A stretch of 64,000 nucleotides of DNA from Mycolicibacter hiberniae (GCF_010729485.1 NZ_AP022609.1:2418001-2482000), one strand, 5' to 3'; positions 50,833-60,758 are shown, numbered from the stretch's first letter. A program made the numbers and translations. Notes: generated from the sequence alone by a model not told the origin.

Positions 50833-53800
50833 TCAGTCGGTGAGCAGCGCGGCCAGCTCGGCCAGTTCGGGCAGATCGTCAGCCACGACGGTGGTCCCGG
50901 ACCGCACGTAGTGGAAGGCAGCCCGCACCTGAGCTTCCGGGCAGCCGGTCAACGCGGCCCAGGCCAGCCGGTAGACGCCGAGCTGGACCGCGGCGTGCCG
51001 GCGCGCTGCCGGCCCGTCCGGGGCAGCACCGGTTTTCCAATCCACCACGGTGACACCGCCGTCCGGGTCGGCAAAGACCGCGTCGATCCGGCCGCGCACC
51101 ACGCGGCTGCCGATGGCCATCTCGAAGGGCACCTCCACGGCGACCGGGCTGCGGGCAGCCCACGGCGAGTCCAGGAAGGCCGCCTGCAGGCTGGCCAGCT
51201 CCTGCGCATCGGCACGGGTGGTGTCGGCGTCGGCCGCACCGGGCAGGTCCTCCAATTCGAAGAGCCGCTCGGCCCCGAAGAGCCGCTGCACCCAGTCGTG
51301 GAACGCGGTGCCCAACAAGGCATGCGGGTCGGGTCTGGCGGGCAGTCGCCGGCTCAGGCGCTGCCCCGCCCCGGCCGGGTCGCGGCTCAACTCGACCAGG
51401 CCGCTCACCGAAAGCTGGCCGGGCAGGACGCCGGCGCGCCGCGTCGCCGCCGCCGACCGCTCCGCTAGCAGCGCCTCGATGTCGGCGGCCCAGGGGCTGT
51501 CCGGAGCCGAGTCGTCCTGAGGTTCGCCGTCGCGCAACGCCGCGGCGACCAATGCCGCACCGCGCTCGACGCCGCCCCGCCGGCCGGCCAATGGGTCCGC
51601 CGGCCAGATTCCCTCGGCATCGGTGGCGGACAACGGGTTCTGCTCGCCCGCGGCCGGTTCCTGCGCCCAGTGCTCGATAACCCCGCAGGGGGCACCGGCA
51701 GCAGCCGATTCATCGATCACCGCCTTGATCTCATCGAGGAAGGCCGACGGGCCACGTGGCTTCGCCTCGCCCATGCCCCAGTGGTGACCCGAGACCAGCA
51801 AGGCGTCCTCGGCCCGGGTGACGGCAACGTAGAGCAACCGGCGCTCTTCATCGACCCGTCGCTGGTCCAGGCGGCGCCGATGTTCGGAGATGGCGTCGGT
51901 CAGCTGCTTACGGTGGGTCACCGCGCCGGTGTCGAGAAGCGGGACGCCTTCGACGATCTCGGCGCCGGGCTGTGCCCGGTCGCCGCGCAGAAGCGGCGGC
52001 AGCTCGCCGGCGTCGGACAGCCAGCTGCGGCGCGAGGCGGTCGAGGGAAACACCCGTGACACCAGGTGCGGAACAGCGACCACCTGCCATTCCAGCCCCT
52101 TGGCCGCGTGCACGGTGAGGATCTGAACGCGGTCGGCGGCCACCGCCGGCGCAGCCGGGGCCAGCCCGTTCTCCACGACCGCTGCCGCGTCCAGGTAGGC
52201 GAGCAGCCCCGCCAGTGCACCGCCGCCTCCGGTGCCCGGCCCCCAGGACGGCAGCCCGCCCTGCCCGGCGGGGGCCGGCTTCGCCATCGCCTCGGCGTAA
52301 CCGGCCACCACATCGGCGAAGGCGTCCAGCTGTTCGGTGCCGGATGCCCCCGCCGCCACCGGCTGCGCGGCGATCACCTCGCAGTCCAGGCCGAGCACCC
52401 GGCGTACCTCGGCCACCAAGTCGGGCAGCGGATGCCACAGATGGCTGCGCAGCACCGTCAGCTCCTCGGCGAGCGCGATGATGCGCCGGTATCCGGTGGC
52501 CGAATAACGCTGCGCCGGACCCGGATCGGCGAGGGCGTCGGCCAGACAGGGGGCGTCGATGTCGGGCCCGGCGCCGGCGGCGATCTCCGCGGCCGAGGCC
52601 GGTGCCGTGGCCGCGTCGGGGCGGGACAACTCGGCGGCACGCCGCCACAGGGCGGCGATATCGGCGGCGCCGAGTCGCCAGCGCGGTCCGCTCAGCACGC
52701 GCAGTGCCGCCGCACCAGCAGTCGGTTCCTGAATCAGCCGCAGCATCGCGACCAGGTCGGCCACCTCCGGTATCGACAGCAGGCCCGCCAGTCCCACCAC
52801 TTCCACCGGGACGCCGCGGGCACGGATCGCCTCGGCCAGCGGCGCGGCATCGGCATTGCGGCGCACCAGCACCGCGGCGGTGGGCGGGGCCACGCCGTCG
52901 TCGGCGGCTTTGCGGTAGCGCTGCTGCAGGGCATCGGCGACCCACTGCACTTCAGCGGCCACATCGCCCAGCAGGGCGACCCGTACGTCGCCGGGCGGGG
53001 CCGCCGGGCGGGGTCGTAGCGACTGCACCGTCACCGAGCGCCGGCGGGCCTCCTGGGATATCTCGTTGGCCAGGTGCAGCACCTCGGGTGGGTTGCGCCA
53101 GCTGGTCCGCAGTTCCAGGGTGGGCGCCGGGCTGCCGTCGGAGAGCGGGAAGTCGGTGGCGAATCGGGGCAGGTTGGTGGCCGAGGCGCCCCGCCAGCCG
53201 TAGATCGACTGGATGGGGTCGCCCACGGCGGTCAGGGCCAGGTCGTCGTCGGCGCCGCCCCCGAACAGCGACGACAGTGCGATGCGCTGGGCGTGCCCGG
53301 TGTCCTGGTATTCGTCGAGCAGCACCACCCGGTAGGTGGCGCGCAGCCGGGCGCCGACCGTCTCGTTGGATTGCGCCAGGCGAGCGGCGGTGGACATCTG
53401 CGCGCCGAAGTCCATGGCTCGTTCGGCGCGCATGCGCTGGTTCAGTGCGTCGATCAACGGCACCAGCTCGGCCCGCTCGGTCTGGATGTCGAGCATCTTC
53501 AGCAGCGTCTGGTTGGGTTCGGCTCGCTGGCGCGGGCCGGGAGGCAGGGTGTGCACCAGCCGCTCGAGCTCCCCGTGGGTGTGGCGCAGGGCGTCGGTGT
53601 CCACCAGGTGTTCGGCCAGCTGGCCGGCCAGCCGCAACACCATGGCCGTGACCGCGGCGGGATCACTATCGGTGCGCAGTTCCCCCGGATAGCGGCTGAC
53701 CACGTCGAAGGCCATCTGCCACAACCCCGTCTCGGTGAGCAGCCGGGTGTCGGGCTCGATGCCGAGCAGCAGTCCGTGTTCGCGCAGCAGTGCCCCGGCG

Positions 53801-54162
53801 AAGGCGTGGTAGGTGCTCACGAGGGGCGCCGCCGGCGCAGCGGCACCGTCTGCTTCCGTGCCGGGCTCGGTTGGCATCAGTCCCGCACCGGCCAGGCGCG
53901 CCAGCCGGGAGCGGACCCGGCGCAGCAGCTGTCCGGCGGCCTTGCGGGTGAAGGTCAGCCCCAGTACCTGGCCGGGCTCGGCGTAGCCGTTGGCGACCAG
54001 CCACACCACCCGGGCAGCCATCGTCTCGGTCTTGCCGGCGCCCGCGCCGGCGATCACCACCAGGGGGCCCGGCGGCGCGGCGATCACGGCGGCCTGTTCC
54101 TCGGTGGGCTGGTGCAGCCCGAGCGCGGCCGCCAGTTCGCCGGGCTCGTAGCGGGTTGTCAT
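50833..54162 (-). CDS. adnB: AdnB subunit of the AdnAB helicase-nuclease
   Basis: A 1109-residue UvrD-like motor plus RecB-type nuclease. Walker A is VIAGAGAGKTETMAARV (about residue 33), Walker B is LLDEYQDTGHAQ, and motif III is GDPIQSIYGWRGA. The C-terminal nuclease has VVDWKTGAAPDG preceded by an RGRIDAVFADPDG metal-binding aspartate. With AdnA it forms the mycobacterial end-resection machine for double-strand breaks. The ATG overlaps the adnA stop by four bases; a longer open frame upstream lies inside adnA and is not used. Confidence 0.94.
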   Translation of the reverse strand: MTTRYEPGELAAALGLHQPTEEQAAVIAAPPGPLVVIAGAGAGKTETMAARVVWLVANGYAEPGQVLGLTFTRKAAGQLLRRVRSRLARLAGAGLMPTEPGTEADGAAAPAAPLVSTYHAFAGALLREHGLLLGIEPDTRLLTETGLWQMAFDVVSRYPGELRTDSDPAAVTAMVLRLAGQLAEHLVDTDALRHTHGELERLVHTLPPGPRQRAEPNQTLLKMLDIQTERAELVPLIDALNQRMRAERAMDFGAQMSTAARLAQSNETVGARLRATYRVVLLDEYQDTGHAQRIALSSLFGGGADDDLALTAVGDPIQSIYGWRGASATNLPRFATDFPLSDGSPAPTLELRTSWRNPPEVLHLANEISQEARRRSVTVQSLRPRPAAPPGDVRVALLGDVAAEVQWVADALQQRYRKAADDGVAPPTAAVLVRRNADAAPLAEAIRARGVPVEVVGLAGLLSIPEVADLVAMLRLIQEPTAGAAALRVLSGPRWRLGAADIAALWRRAAELSRPDAATAPASAAEIAAGAGPDIDAPCLADALADPGPAQRYSATGYRRIIALAEELTVLRSHLWHPLPDLVAEVRRVLGLDCEVIAAQPVAAGASGTEQLDAFADVVAGYAEAMAKPAPAGQGGLPSWGPGTGGGGALAGLLAYLDAAAVVENGLAPAAPAVAADRVQILTVHAAKGLEWQVVAVPHLVSRVFPSTASRRSWLSDAGELPPLLRGDRAQPGAEIVEGVPLLDTGAVTHRKQLTDAISEHRRRLDQRRVDEERRLLYVAVTRAEDALLVSGHHWGMGEAKPRGPSAFLDEIKAVIDESAAAGAPCGVIEHWAQEPAAGEQNPLSATDAEGIWPADPLAGRRGGVERGAALVAAALRDGEPQDDSAPDSPWAADIEALLAERSAAATRRAGVLPGQLSVSGLVELSRDPAGAGQRLSRRLPARPDPHALLGTAFHDWVQRLFGAERLFELEDLPGAADADTTRADAQELASLQAAFLDSPWAARSPVAVEVPFEMAIGSRVVRGRIDAVFADPDGGVTVVDWKTGAAPDGPAARRHAAVQLGVYRLAWAALTGCPEAQVRAAFHYVRSGTTVVADDLPELAELAALLTD

Positions 54163-57100
54163 GCGCCGCACCCTCCGTCGTGGGCCGGGCAGATCGGCCG
54201 GACCGGGCAGTGCCGGCACCCGTCGTTGACCCGGGCGGTGAACGTCGGCCCGGCGGTGGCCGCAGCCGCCTGTGCGATGCGCTCGCGCCATTGGCCGCCG
54301 GTTTCGGGCGTCAGCGGGTCCTGCTCGCGCTCGGTGGCTCCCGCCGCCCCGGGTTTGGCCGGATAGACCAGCCGGGCTCCGCCGGGCTGCTCGTCTGGCC
54401 CGATCAGACCGGCTTCCACGGCCAGCTGATACACGGCGAGCTGCGCGTGTTGTTGTGCGTCGTCCTTGCCCGCCGGGGTCTTGGCGGTCTTGACGTCGAT
54501 GACCACCAGCCGCCCGGCGGCGTCGCGCTCGACCCGGTCGATGCGGCCGCGCAACCGCACGCCGTCGCCGGCGTCGATCACGCCGTCGAAGGCCACCTCG
54601 GTTCCGACTTCGGTGAGTTCGCCCCGGGTCTGGGCTCGCCACTGCAGGAACGTCTCGATCATGGCGCGATGCCGGTCGTGTTCGTTTTCCGAGTACCACG
54701 GCGAGGCGAACGGGAGCTCCTGCCATGCCCGGTCCAGCTCGGCGAGCAGCTGCTGCGGACTGTCGGCGGATTGCGCGACCAGAGCGTGAATCATCGATCC
54801 GATCGTCGAACGCAGATCGCGGCCGTCGGTGCCGCCGTGGCGTTCGGCCATCCAGCGCAGCGGACAGTCCAGCAGGCTCTGCAGAGCCGAGGGAGACAGC
54901 GTGACCGGTCCGGCACCCGGTTGCCGTAGCGGTTCCGCGGTGCTCACCGGCGCCAGCCCATACCAGCTCTGCGGGTCCGCGCCGGGCACGCCTGCCCTGG
55001 CGAGTCTCACCAATTGCCTTGCCGCGTCAGCTCGTTCGGCACCGCTGACGATGCCTTCCGGCGCGCAGACCACGGCACGCAATCGGCCCACCAGTCCCGC
55101 GGCGGACAGCACCGGCGGCGCCAGTACCGGCGATACCGGCGACGCAGGACCCTCCGCGGTGGCGCAGGCCGCCAGTTCGGTGAAGAACTCCGACGGGATC
55201 TGTTCCTCGTCGCCGCCGTCGCCGTCGCCGTCGACGGCGGTTATCACCAGCCGGCGCCGCGCCCGGCCCAGGGCGGACACCAGCAGCCGCCGCTCCTCGG
55301 CAAGCAGCGGAGCCCGGGTCGAGACCTCTTCGCCGAACCCGTGCAGGGTGTCCAGGAGGCGTTGGGTGCCCAGCACGCCGCCACGCGGAACGGTGTTGGG
55401 CCACAGGCCTTCCTGCACACCGGCGATGACCACCAGATCCCATTCGCGGCCGAGCGCGGCGTGCGCGCTGAGCACGCCGACGGCCTCCATACCTGCCACG
55501 GGAGTTTCGGTCCGCGGTGCGGCCAGCTGCATGGCCGTGACGTACTCGACGAGCCCGGCCACGGTGGCGCCCGCGGTGCGCGCCACGTACTGCTCGGCGA
55601 GCTCGAACAGGGCGGTCACCGCCTCTAGATCGCGGTCGGCCTGTGCACCGGCCGGGCCGCCGCGCTCGACCGCCGCCAGCCAGCGTTGCTGCAGGCCCGA
55701 CCGATTCCACGCCTGCCACAGCGTGTGGTGTGGGTCGCGGCCCTCGGCGTGGCTGCGGGCCGCGGCCTGCAGCACCGCACGAACCCGGCGCAGCGCGCGG
55801 CTCTGCGCGGCCGGCAGCTCGCCGGGCGGCCCGGCCAATACCGCCACCAGGCGGTCGTCGGGGTCGGCCGGCGCATCCGGGCGGGCCGTACTGCGGCGCA
55901 ACGTGCGCTGCAGCTGGCGCAGTGAGATCGGGTCCACCCGCCCGATGGGCCCGCTGAGCAGACTCAGCGCGCGGGAACCGTCCACCCCGTCGGCGGTGCA
56001 CTGCAGCACGGTGATCAGTGCCGCCACCGCCGGCTGCTGGGCCAGCAATGCACCGCTGGCAGGCACCGTGACCGGGATGCCCGCGGCTGCCAGGGTGCGC
56101 GGCAGCCGCATGGCCGCCCGCGGCACCGACCGCACGATCACCGCCATCTGCGACCAGGGCACGCCGTCGATCAGGTGGGCGCGCCGCAGTATGTCGGCGA
56201 TCAGCGTCGCCTCGGCCTGGCCGGTGCCCGCGGTGTGCACACTCACCGCCCCGACATCGGGCCCCGTGCCCTGCAACCCGCGGCAGGCGCCGGCACCGGG
56301 CAGTCGCCCGGCGACGGCGCGCACCGCCCGGGCCACCGCCGGGGCGCATCGGTAGGAGGTCGTCAGCGTCACCACCGGGGCCTGAACCCCGCCAGGTTGT
56401 AGGTCGTCGGCCAACAAGACGGTGGGTTCGGCACCCCGGAATCCGAACACCGCCTGATCCGGGTCACCGGCGATCACCGTCCGCTGCACGCCGGCGGCGA
56501 GCACCCGCACCAGCCGGGCCGCCTGCGGGTCGAGTTGCTGCGCGTCGTCGACCAGCAGCAACCGGATCCGGCTGCGCTCCTCGACGAGCAGGTCCGGGTC
56601 CGCGGCGAGGGCCTCCAGCGCCGCCCCGACCAATTCCGCCGCTCCCAGCGCCGGCGTGGTCGCCTGGGGCGCCGCGGTACCGACCGCGGCCCGCAGCAGC
56701 ATCACCTGCTCATACTGCTGGGCGAACCGGCCCGCGGCGCTCCACTCCGGGCGGCGGAACCGCCGGCCCAGTCGGGTCAGATCCGCCGGGTCCACGCCCC
56801 GTTCGGCGCAGCGCGCCATCAGGTCCCGTAGTTCGGTGGCGAAGCCGTCGGTGGCCAGGGCGGCATGCAACGACGGCGGCCAGGCCCCGGCGCCGTCGCC
56901 GGCGAGCAGTTCGCGGATCGCGCTGTCCTGTTCGGCCCCGGTGACCAACCGCGGTGGCGTGGCCTCTGCCCGCTTCGCGGCGCGTTGCAGCACCGCGAAG
57001 GCGTAGCCGTGCACGGTCCGCACCAGCGGTTCCCGGATGGCCCGGCCCGCCGCCGGCCCCCCGGCGGCCAGCAACGCCGCGGTCAGCGCCCCCCGGTCGC

Positions 57101-57299
57101 TGGCGGGAAGCCGGCCCGAGCCGGTCAGCAGCAGCACCGAATTCGGGTCGGCGCCCGCGGCGACGTGCGCGGTGGCCACCTCCACGAGCAGGCTGGTCTT
57201 GCCGGTGCCCGGACCACCCCGCACCTGCAAGACGCCACGCGCGCGCGGATTCAGCGCCGCGGCGACCTGCGCGGCATCGGATCCCCAGTGCTGTGGCAT
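54159..57299 (-). CDS. adnA: AdnA subunit of the AdnAB helicase-nuclease
   Basis: A 1046-residue partner of AdnB. The motor has VRGGPGTGKTSLLVEVA near residue 27, the Walker B segment LLLVDDAQQLDPQ and GDPDQAVFGFRGA. The nuclease domain has RGRIDRVERDAAGRLVVIDV followed by the KTAK lysine. The last residues (CRHCPVRPICPAH) and an upstream CPLRWMAERHGG cysteine would complete an Fe-S cluster, as known in AddB/AdnA-type nucleases. The ATG at 57299 gives MPQHWGSDAAQ; upstream open frame is antisense to lipV. Coupled to adnB (ATGA). Confidence 0.94.
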   Translation of the reverse strand: MPQHWGSDAAQVAAALNPRARGVLQVRGGPGTGKTSLLVEVATAHVAAGADPNSVLLLTGSGRLPASDRGALTAALLAAGGPAAGRAIREPLVRTVHGYAFAVLQRAAKRAEATPPRLVTGAEQDSAIRELLAGDGAGAWPPSLHAALATDGFATELRDLMARCAERGVDPADLTRLGRRFRRPEWSAAGRFAQQYEQVMLLRAAVGTAAPQATTPALGAAELVGAALEALAADPDLLVEERSRIRLLLVDDAQQLDPQAARLVRVLAAGVQRTVIAGDPDQAVFGFRGAEPTVLLADDLQPGGVQAPVVTLTTSYRCAPAVARAVRAVAGRLPGAGACRGLQGTGPDVGAVSVHTAGTGQAEATLIADILRRAHLIDGVPWSQMAVIVRSVPRAAMRLPRTLAAAGIPVTVPASGALLAQQPAVAALITVLQCTADGVDGSRALSLLSGPIGRVDPISLRQLQRTLRRSTARPDAPADPDDRLVAVLAGPPGELPAAQSRALRRVRAVLQAAARSHAEGRDPHHTLWQAWNRSGLQQRWLAAVERGGPAGAQADRDLEAVTALFELAEQYVARTAGATVAGLVEYVTAMQLAAPRTETPVAGMEAVGVLSAHAALGREWDLVVIAGVQEGLWPNTVPRGGVLGTQRLLDTLHGFGEEVSTRAPLLAEERRLLVSALGRARRRLVITAVDGDGDGGDEEQIPSEFFTELAACATAEGPASPVSPVLAPPVLSAAGLVGRLRAVVCAPEGIVSGAERADAARQLVRLARAGVPGADPQSWYGLAPVSTAEPLRQPGAGPVTLSPSALQSLLDCPLRWMAERHGGTDGRDLRSTIGSMIHALVAQSADSPQQLLAELDRAWQELPFASPWYSENEHDRHRAMIETFLQWRAQTRGELTEVGTEVAFDGVIDAGDGVRLRGRIDRVERDAAGRLVVIDVKTAKTPAGKDDAQQHAQLAVYQLAVEAGLIGPDEQPGGARLVYPAKPGAAGATEREQDPLTPETGGQWRERIAQAAAATAGPTFTARVNDGCRHCPVRPICPAHDGGCGA

Positions 57300-57356
57300 G
57301 CCGCTATGAGAGCACTGCCCTCTGACAAGTGCGTGCGCGGCTGGCACCATCGACGG

Positions 57357-58145
57357 GTGAATCCCGATCATCGACTCCATGTGCACCGCTACGGCCCAGC
57401 CGGCCCGGTGGGGCTGCTGGCGGTCCACGGCTTGACCGGTCACGGGGCGCGCTGGCGACATGTGGCCGAGTATCTTCCCGACGTCGCCATCGCCGCGCCG
57501 GACCTGATCGGCCATGGGCATTCGTCGTGGGCGGCCCCGTGGACCATCGACGCCAACGTCGCCGCGCTGGCGGCGCTGCTGGAGCGCGCCGCGGCCGGCC
57601 CGGTTCCGGTGGTGGCGCATTCCTTCGGCGGCGCGATAGCGCTGCAGCTGGCCGCGGCACGGCCCGACCTGGTCGACACGCTGGCCCTGCTGGACCCGGC
57701 GGTCGGCCTCGACGGTGAGTGGATGGCGACGATCGCGGCCGCGATGCTGGCCTCGCCCGACTACCCCGATCCCGCCGAGGCGCGCGCCGAGAAGGAGCAC
57801 GGCGCGTGGGCCGATGTGGATCCCGCTCGCCTCGACGACGAACTCGAGGCGCACCTGATCACGCTGCCGGGCGGCCGGGTCGGCTGGCGGATCAGCGTTC
57901 CCGCGGTGATGGCCTACTGGAGCGAGCTGGCCCGCCCCGTCGTGGTTCCCCCGGCTACGCCGACCACGCTGGTGCGGGCCACCCGCACCTCGCCGCCGTA
58001 CGTCCAACAGCCCTTGATCGATGCGTTGCGGGAGCGGCCGGGCGCGAAGTTCGCGCTGGTGGACTTCGACTGCAATCACATGGTGGACCAGGCCCGCCCT
58101 GCCGAGGCCGCCGCCGTGATCCGCGCCCAGCTGGCGCGCCGCTAG
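57357..58145 (+). CDS. lipV: alpha/beta hydrolase LipV-like
   Basis: A 262-residue hydrolase. The oxyanion motif is VHGLTGHG (about 24-31), the nucleophile Ser89 lies in AHSFGG, and the probable catalytic histidine is in DFDCNHMVDQ near the C-terminus. Its position between adnA and the MGMT-like gene is that of lipV in M. tuberculosis, described as an esterase/lipase. The GTG at 57357 gives MNPDHRLHVHRYG. It is divergent from adnA with 57 bases between start codons. Confidence 0.9.
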   Translation: MNPDHRLHVHRYGPAGPVGLLAVHGLTGHGARWRHVAEYLPDVAIAAPDLIGHGHSSWAAPWTIDANVAALAALLERAAAGPVPVVAHSFGGAIALQLAAARPDLVDTLALLDPAVGLDGEWMATIAAAMLASPDYPDPAEARAEKEHGAWADVDPARLDDELEAHLITLPGGRVGWRISVPAVMAYWSELARPVVVPPATPTTLVRATRTSPPYVQQPLIDALRERPGAKFALVDFDCNHMVDQARPAEAAAVIRAQLARR

Positions 58146-58156
58146 GAGGCCGGGCC

Positions 58157-58450
58157 GTGGCGGTCACCGACGACCAGGTCGAGCTGGTACGGGCGCTGAT
58201 CGCCGGCGTGCCGGCCGGCCGCGTCACCACCTACGGCGACGTTGCCTGCGCGGCGGGGCTTTCCAGTCCCCGCATCGTGGGCTGGATTCTGCGGACCGAC
58301 GGCGCCGACCTGCCCTGGCACCGGGTGGTTCCGGCGTCGGGCCGGCCGTCGGCGCCCCGGAGCGCCGAACAGCTGGAGCGTCTTCGCTCCGAAGGAGTGC
58401 CGGCGGTGGACGGCAAAGTCGATCTGTGTGCGCTGCGACATCGGTTCTGA
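58157..58450 (+). CDS. alkyltransferase-like protein (MGMT fold, no acceptor cysteine)
   Basis: A 97-residue protein with the DNA-binding domain of O6-methylguanine-DNA methyltransferase. The active-site sequence, normally PCHRV, is PWHRVV with Trp54 in place of the acceptor cysteine. This defines alkyltransferase-like (ATL) proteins, which bind O6-alkylguanine and present it to nucleotide excision repair rather than repairing it. The surrounding VTTYGDVACAAGLSSPRIVGW block is intact. AGGAGG lies upstream of the GTG. It follows lipV by 11 bases. Confidence 0.92.
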   Translation: MAVTDDQVELVRALIAGVPAGRVTTYGDVACAAGLSSPRIVGWILRTDGADLPWHRVVPASGRPSAPRSAEQLERLRSEGVPAVDGKVDLCALRHRF

Positions 58451-58464
58451 CGGCGCCACTTTCA

Positions 58465-58522
58465 CCGAGCGTGTATTCAGCGCGTAAAACTGGCCGAAAT
58501 TCCGGCCTGAGTACACGTTCGG
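58465..58522. repeat. nested palindromic element
   Basis: CCGAGCGTGTATTCAG (58465-58480) and CTGAGTACACGTTCGG (58507-58522) are complementary at 14 of 16 positions. Between them GGCCG-AAATTC-CGGCC forms an inner stem. It sits in the 87-base convergent gap between the ATL gene and the TIGR02569 gene, so it may serve as bidirectional terminator or be one copy of a dispersed mycobacterial palindromic repeat. Confidence 0.6.
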
Positions 58523-58537
58523 CGGGAAACGAGAACG

Positions 58538-59392
58538 CTAGAGCGCCAGCCGCACCAACGCCGCGGTGCGCGCCAATCCGGGGAATGCCTCCTCGGTCGA
58601 GCGCGGATGCAGCGCATGGACGGCAAGGCGGAACATCAACGCGCGCAGCAGCATCTGCGGCCACTCGGGCAGTGTCTCCCAGCGCTCGATCAGCCCGTCG
58701 TCGGCATCGCCCCACGACAGGGCATCGACCACCACGACCCCGGCCGCCCACGACGCCGGGCGCCAGTAAGGGGTGACGTCGGTGACGCCGGGAGCCGCCG
58801 CACCGGAGAACAGCACCGTTCCGTACAGGTCCCCGTGGACCAGCTGGCTGGGACTCTTGGTGGGTTTACGCAAGGTGGCCAGCTGGTTGATCAGGTCGAT
58901 CGACCGCTGACCGTCCACCGAACCCGGGGCCAGCCGGGCACCGGCCTGCAGCGAGGCGAACGGCCGCTCCTCCCAGGCCGCCCGGTCCGCCGCGATGAAC
59001 ACGTCGACGTCGGCCCACGGCGCCACCGGCGCCTGGGTCAAAAAGCGCGGCCGCTCCAGCGTCGAGGTGGCCTCGTGCAGCCGAACCGCCGCCGACACCA
59101 CCTCGTCGTGGCGGGGCTCGGGGCTGCCGGCGACATAGGTGTCGGCCCGCCACCCCGACACCACATAGCGCCCATCGGTGGAACGCACCGGGCGGGCCAG
59201 CCGGATACCGTCGGCGAACAGGGTCTCGCGCACCTTCGCCGACCACGCGGCCCGGGCATGGTCGGCGACCATCGACAGCACCACTTCACCGCACTTCCAG
59301 CCGTTCTCCCAGCCGGCCCCCAGCGGTGCGGGGTCGATGTTGCGAATCCCGAACGTCGCCAGCACATGTTCGGGCGGCGGCTCAACGGTCAC
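58538..59392 (-). CDS. TIGR02569 family actinobacterial protein (Rv3205c-like)
   Basis: A 284-residue protein conserved in actinobacteria. It begins MTVEPPPEHVLATFGIRNID and has a kinase-like fold hint: LVHGDLYGTVLFSG resembles the HGDxxxxN loop of APH phosphotransferases, and VVVVDALSWGDADDGLIERW comes later. The function is unknown. The GTG start fits the family N-terminus. It lies downstream of moeZ on the same strand with 92 bases between. Confidence 0.88.
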   Translation of the reverse strand: MTVEPPPEHVLATFGIRNIDPAPLGAGWENGWKCGEVVLSMVADHARAAWSAKVRETLFADGIRLARPVRSTDGRYVVSGWRADTYVAGSPEPRHDEVVSAAVRLHEATSTLERPRFLTQAPVAPWADVDVFIAADRAAWEERPFASLQAGARLAPGSVDGQRSIDLINQLATLRKPTKSPSQLVHGDLYGTVLFSGAAAPGVTDVTPYWRPASWAAGVVVVDALSWGDADDGLIERWETLPEWPQMLLRALMFRLAVHALHPRSTEEAFPGLARTAALVRLAL

Positions 59393-59484
59393 GCGATCAG
59401 ACTAACCGCGGTGATCGCGAGCGCGGCGGAGCCGGGCGCGGCGGGTCACCGCGACCTCAGGCCGCAGCTGCCCCCGCTGTGGCG

Positions 59485-60663
59485 CTAGTACATCACCATG
59501 TCGGGCTGCATCTGGCTGGCCCACGCCACAATTCCACCGCCCAGGTGCACCGCGTTGGCGAATCCGGCCTCCTTCAGCACGGCCAGAACCTCCGCTGAGC
59601 GGACACCGGTCTTGCAGTAGAGCACCGACATTCGGTCCTGCGGGAACTGCGCCAGCCCCTCGCCGCTGTTGATCGTCGATTGCGGGACCAACTGCGCCCC
59701 CTCGATGCGGTTGATCGCCCACTCTCCCGGTTCCCGCACGTCGATCAGCGCCAACGGCTGCCCGGAGTCCAGCAGCTGCCGCAGCTCGACCGGGGTGATC
59801 GTGGAACCGGCGATCGCTGCGGCAGCCTCGTCGGAGACCGCGCCGCAGAACACGTCGTAGTCGACCAGCTCGGTGATCGCCGGCGTGGAAGGGTCCTTGC
59901 GGACCGCGATGGTGCGGTAACTCATCTCCAGGGCGTCATAGATCATCAGCCGGCCCAGCAGCGGCTCCCCGATACCGGTGAGCAGCTTGATCGCTTCGGT
60001 GCTCATCACCGAGCCGATCGAGGCGCACAGCACGCCGAGCACACCACCCTCGGCGCATGAGGGCACCATTCCCGGCGGGGGCGGCTCGGGGTACAGGTCG
60101 CGGTAGTTGAGTCCCCGGCCGCCGGGGGCGTCCTCCCAGAACACCGACACCTGGCCTTCGAACCGAAATATCGATCCCCACACGTACGGCTTACGAGCCA
60201 GGACCGCTGCGTCGTTGACCAGGTAGCGGGTGGCGAAGTTGTCGGTGCCGTCCAGGATCAGGTCGTACTGGGAGAACAGGTCGACGGCGTTGGACGCCTC
60301 CAGTCGCACCTGATGCAGCCGCACCTGCACCAGCGGGTTGATCTCGGCGATGGAGTCCCGGGCGCTTTCAGCTTTGGCCCGGCCGACGTCGGAGACGCCG
60401 TGGATGACCTGGCGCTGCAGGTTGGACTCCTCGACGACGTCGAAGTCGACGATCCCGAGCGTTCCCACCCCTGCCGCGGCCAGATACAGCAGCGTGGGCG
60501 CCCCCAGCCCGCCGGCACCGATCACCAGCACTCGGGCGTTCTTGAGTCGCTTCTGCCCCATCACGCCGACATCGGGAATGATCAGGTGCCGGCTGTAGCG
60601 CGCCACCTCATCTCGGGTCAGCTCACCGGCCGGCTCCACCAGCGGCGGCAGTGATATCGGCAC
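59485..60663 (-). CDS. moeZ: MoeZ adenylyltransferase/sulfurtransferase
   Basis: A 392-residue fusion of an E1-like adenylyltransferase (residues 1-270) and a rhodanese domain (290-392). The nucleotide site is VLVIGAGGLGAPTLLYLA, with the DFDVVEESNLQRQ block downstream. The rhodanese loop is LYCKTGVRSAE with the persulfide cysteine. It adenylates and thiocarboxylates sulfur carriers such as CysO and MoaD for cysteine and molybdopterin synthesis. The usual E1 zinc cysteine pairs are not obvious, as in other MoeZ. Its ATG at 60663 is clear. Confidence 0.94.
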   Translation of the reverse strand: MPISLPPLVEPAGELTRDEVARYSRHLIIPDVGVMGQKRLKNARVLVIGAGGLGAPTLLYLAAAGVGTLGIVDFDVVEESNLQRQVIHGVSDVGRAKAESARDSIAEINPLVQVRLHQVRLEASNAVDLFSQYDLILDGTDNFATRYLVNDAAVLARKPYVWGSIFRFEGQVSVFWEDAPGGRGLNYRDLYPEPPPPGMVPSCAEGGVLGVLCASIGSVMSTEAIKLLTGIGEPLLGRLMIYDALEMSYRTIAVRKDPSTPAITELVDYDVFCGAVSDEAAAAIAGSTITPVELRQLLDSGQPLALIDVREPGEWAINRIEGAQLVPQSTINSGEGLAQFPQDRMSVLYCKTGVRSAEVLAVLKEAGFANAVHLGGGIVAWASQMQPDMVMY

Positions 60664-60758
60664 CGGGCAGTCTCCTCAACGTCGCGTCCGCCAATCACAG
60701 CAGCTGATGGGGGCAACGACAAACCGGGCGCGAAGCTTCCCCAGACGGGGGTCGTCGC

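Noticed and set aside
53074..54366. 430-codon plus-strand open frame across adnB/adnA
   Set aside because: Antisense to clear adnB and adnA motifs; composition is typical of a shadow frame.
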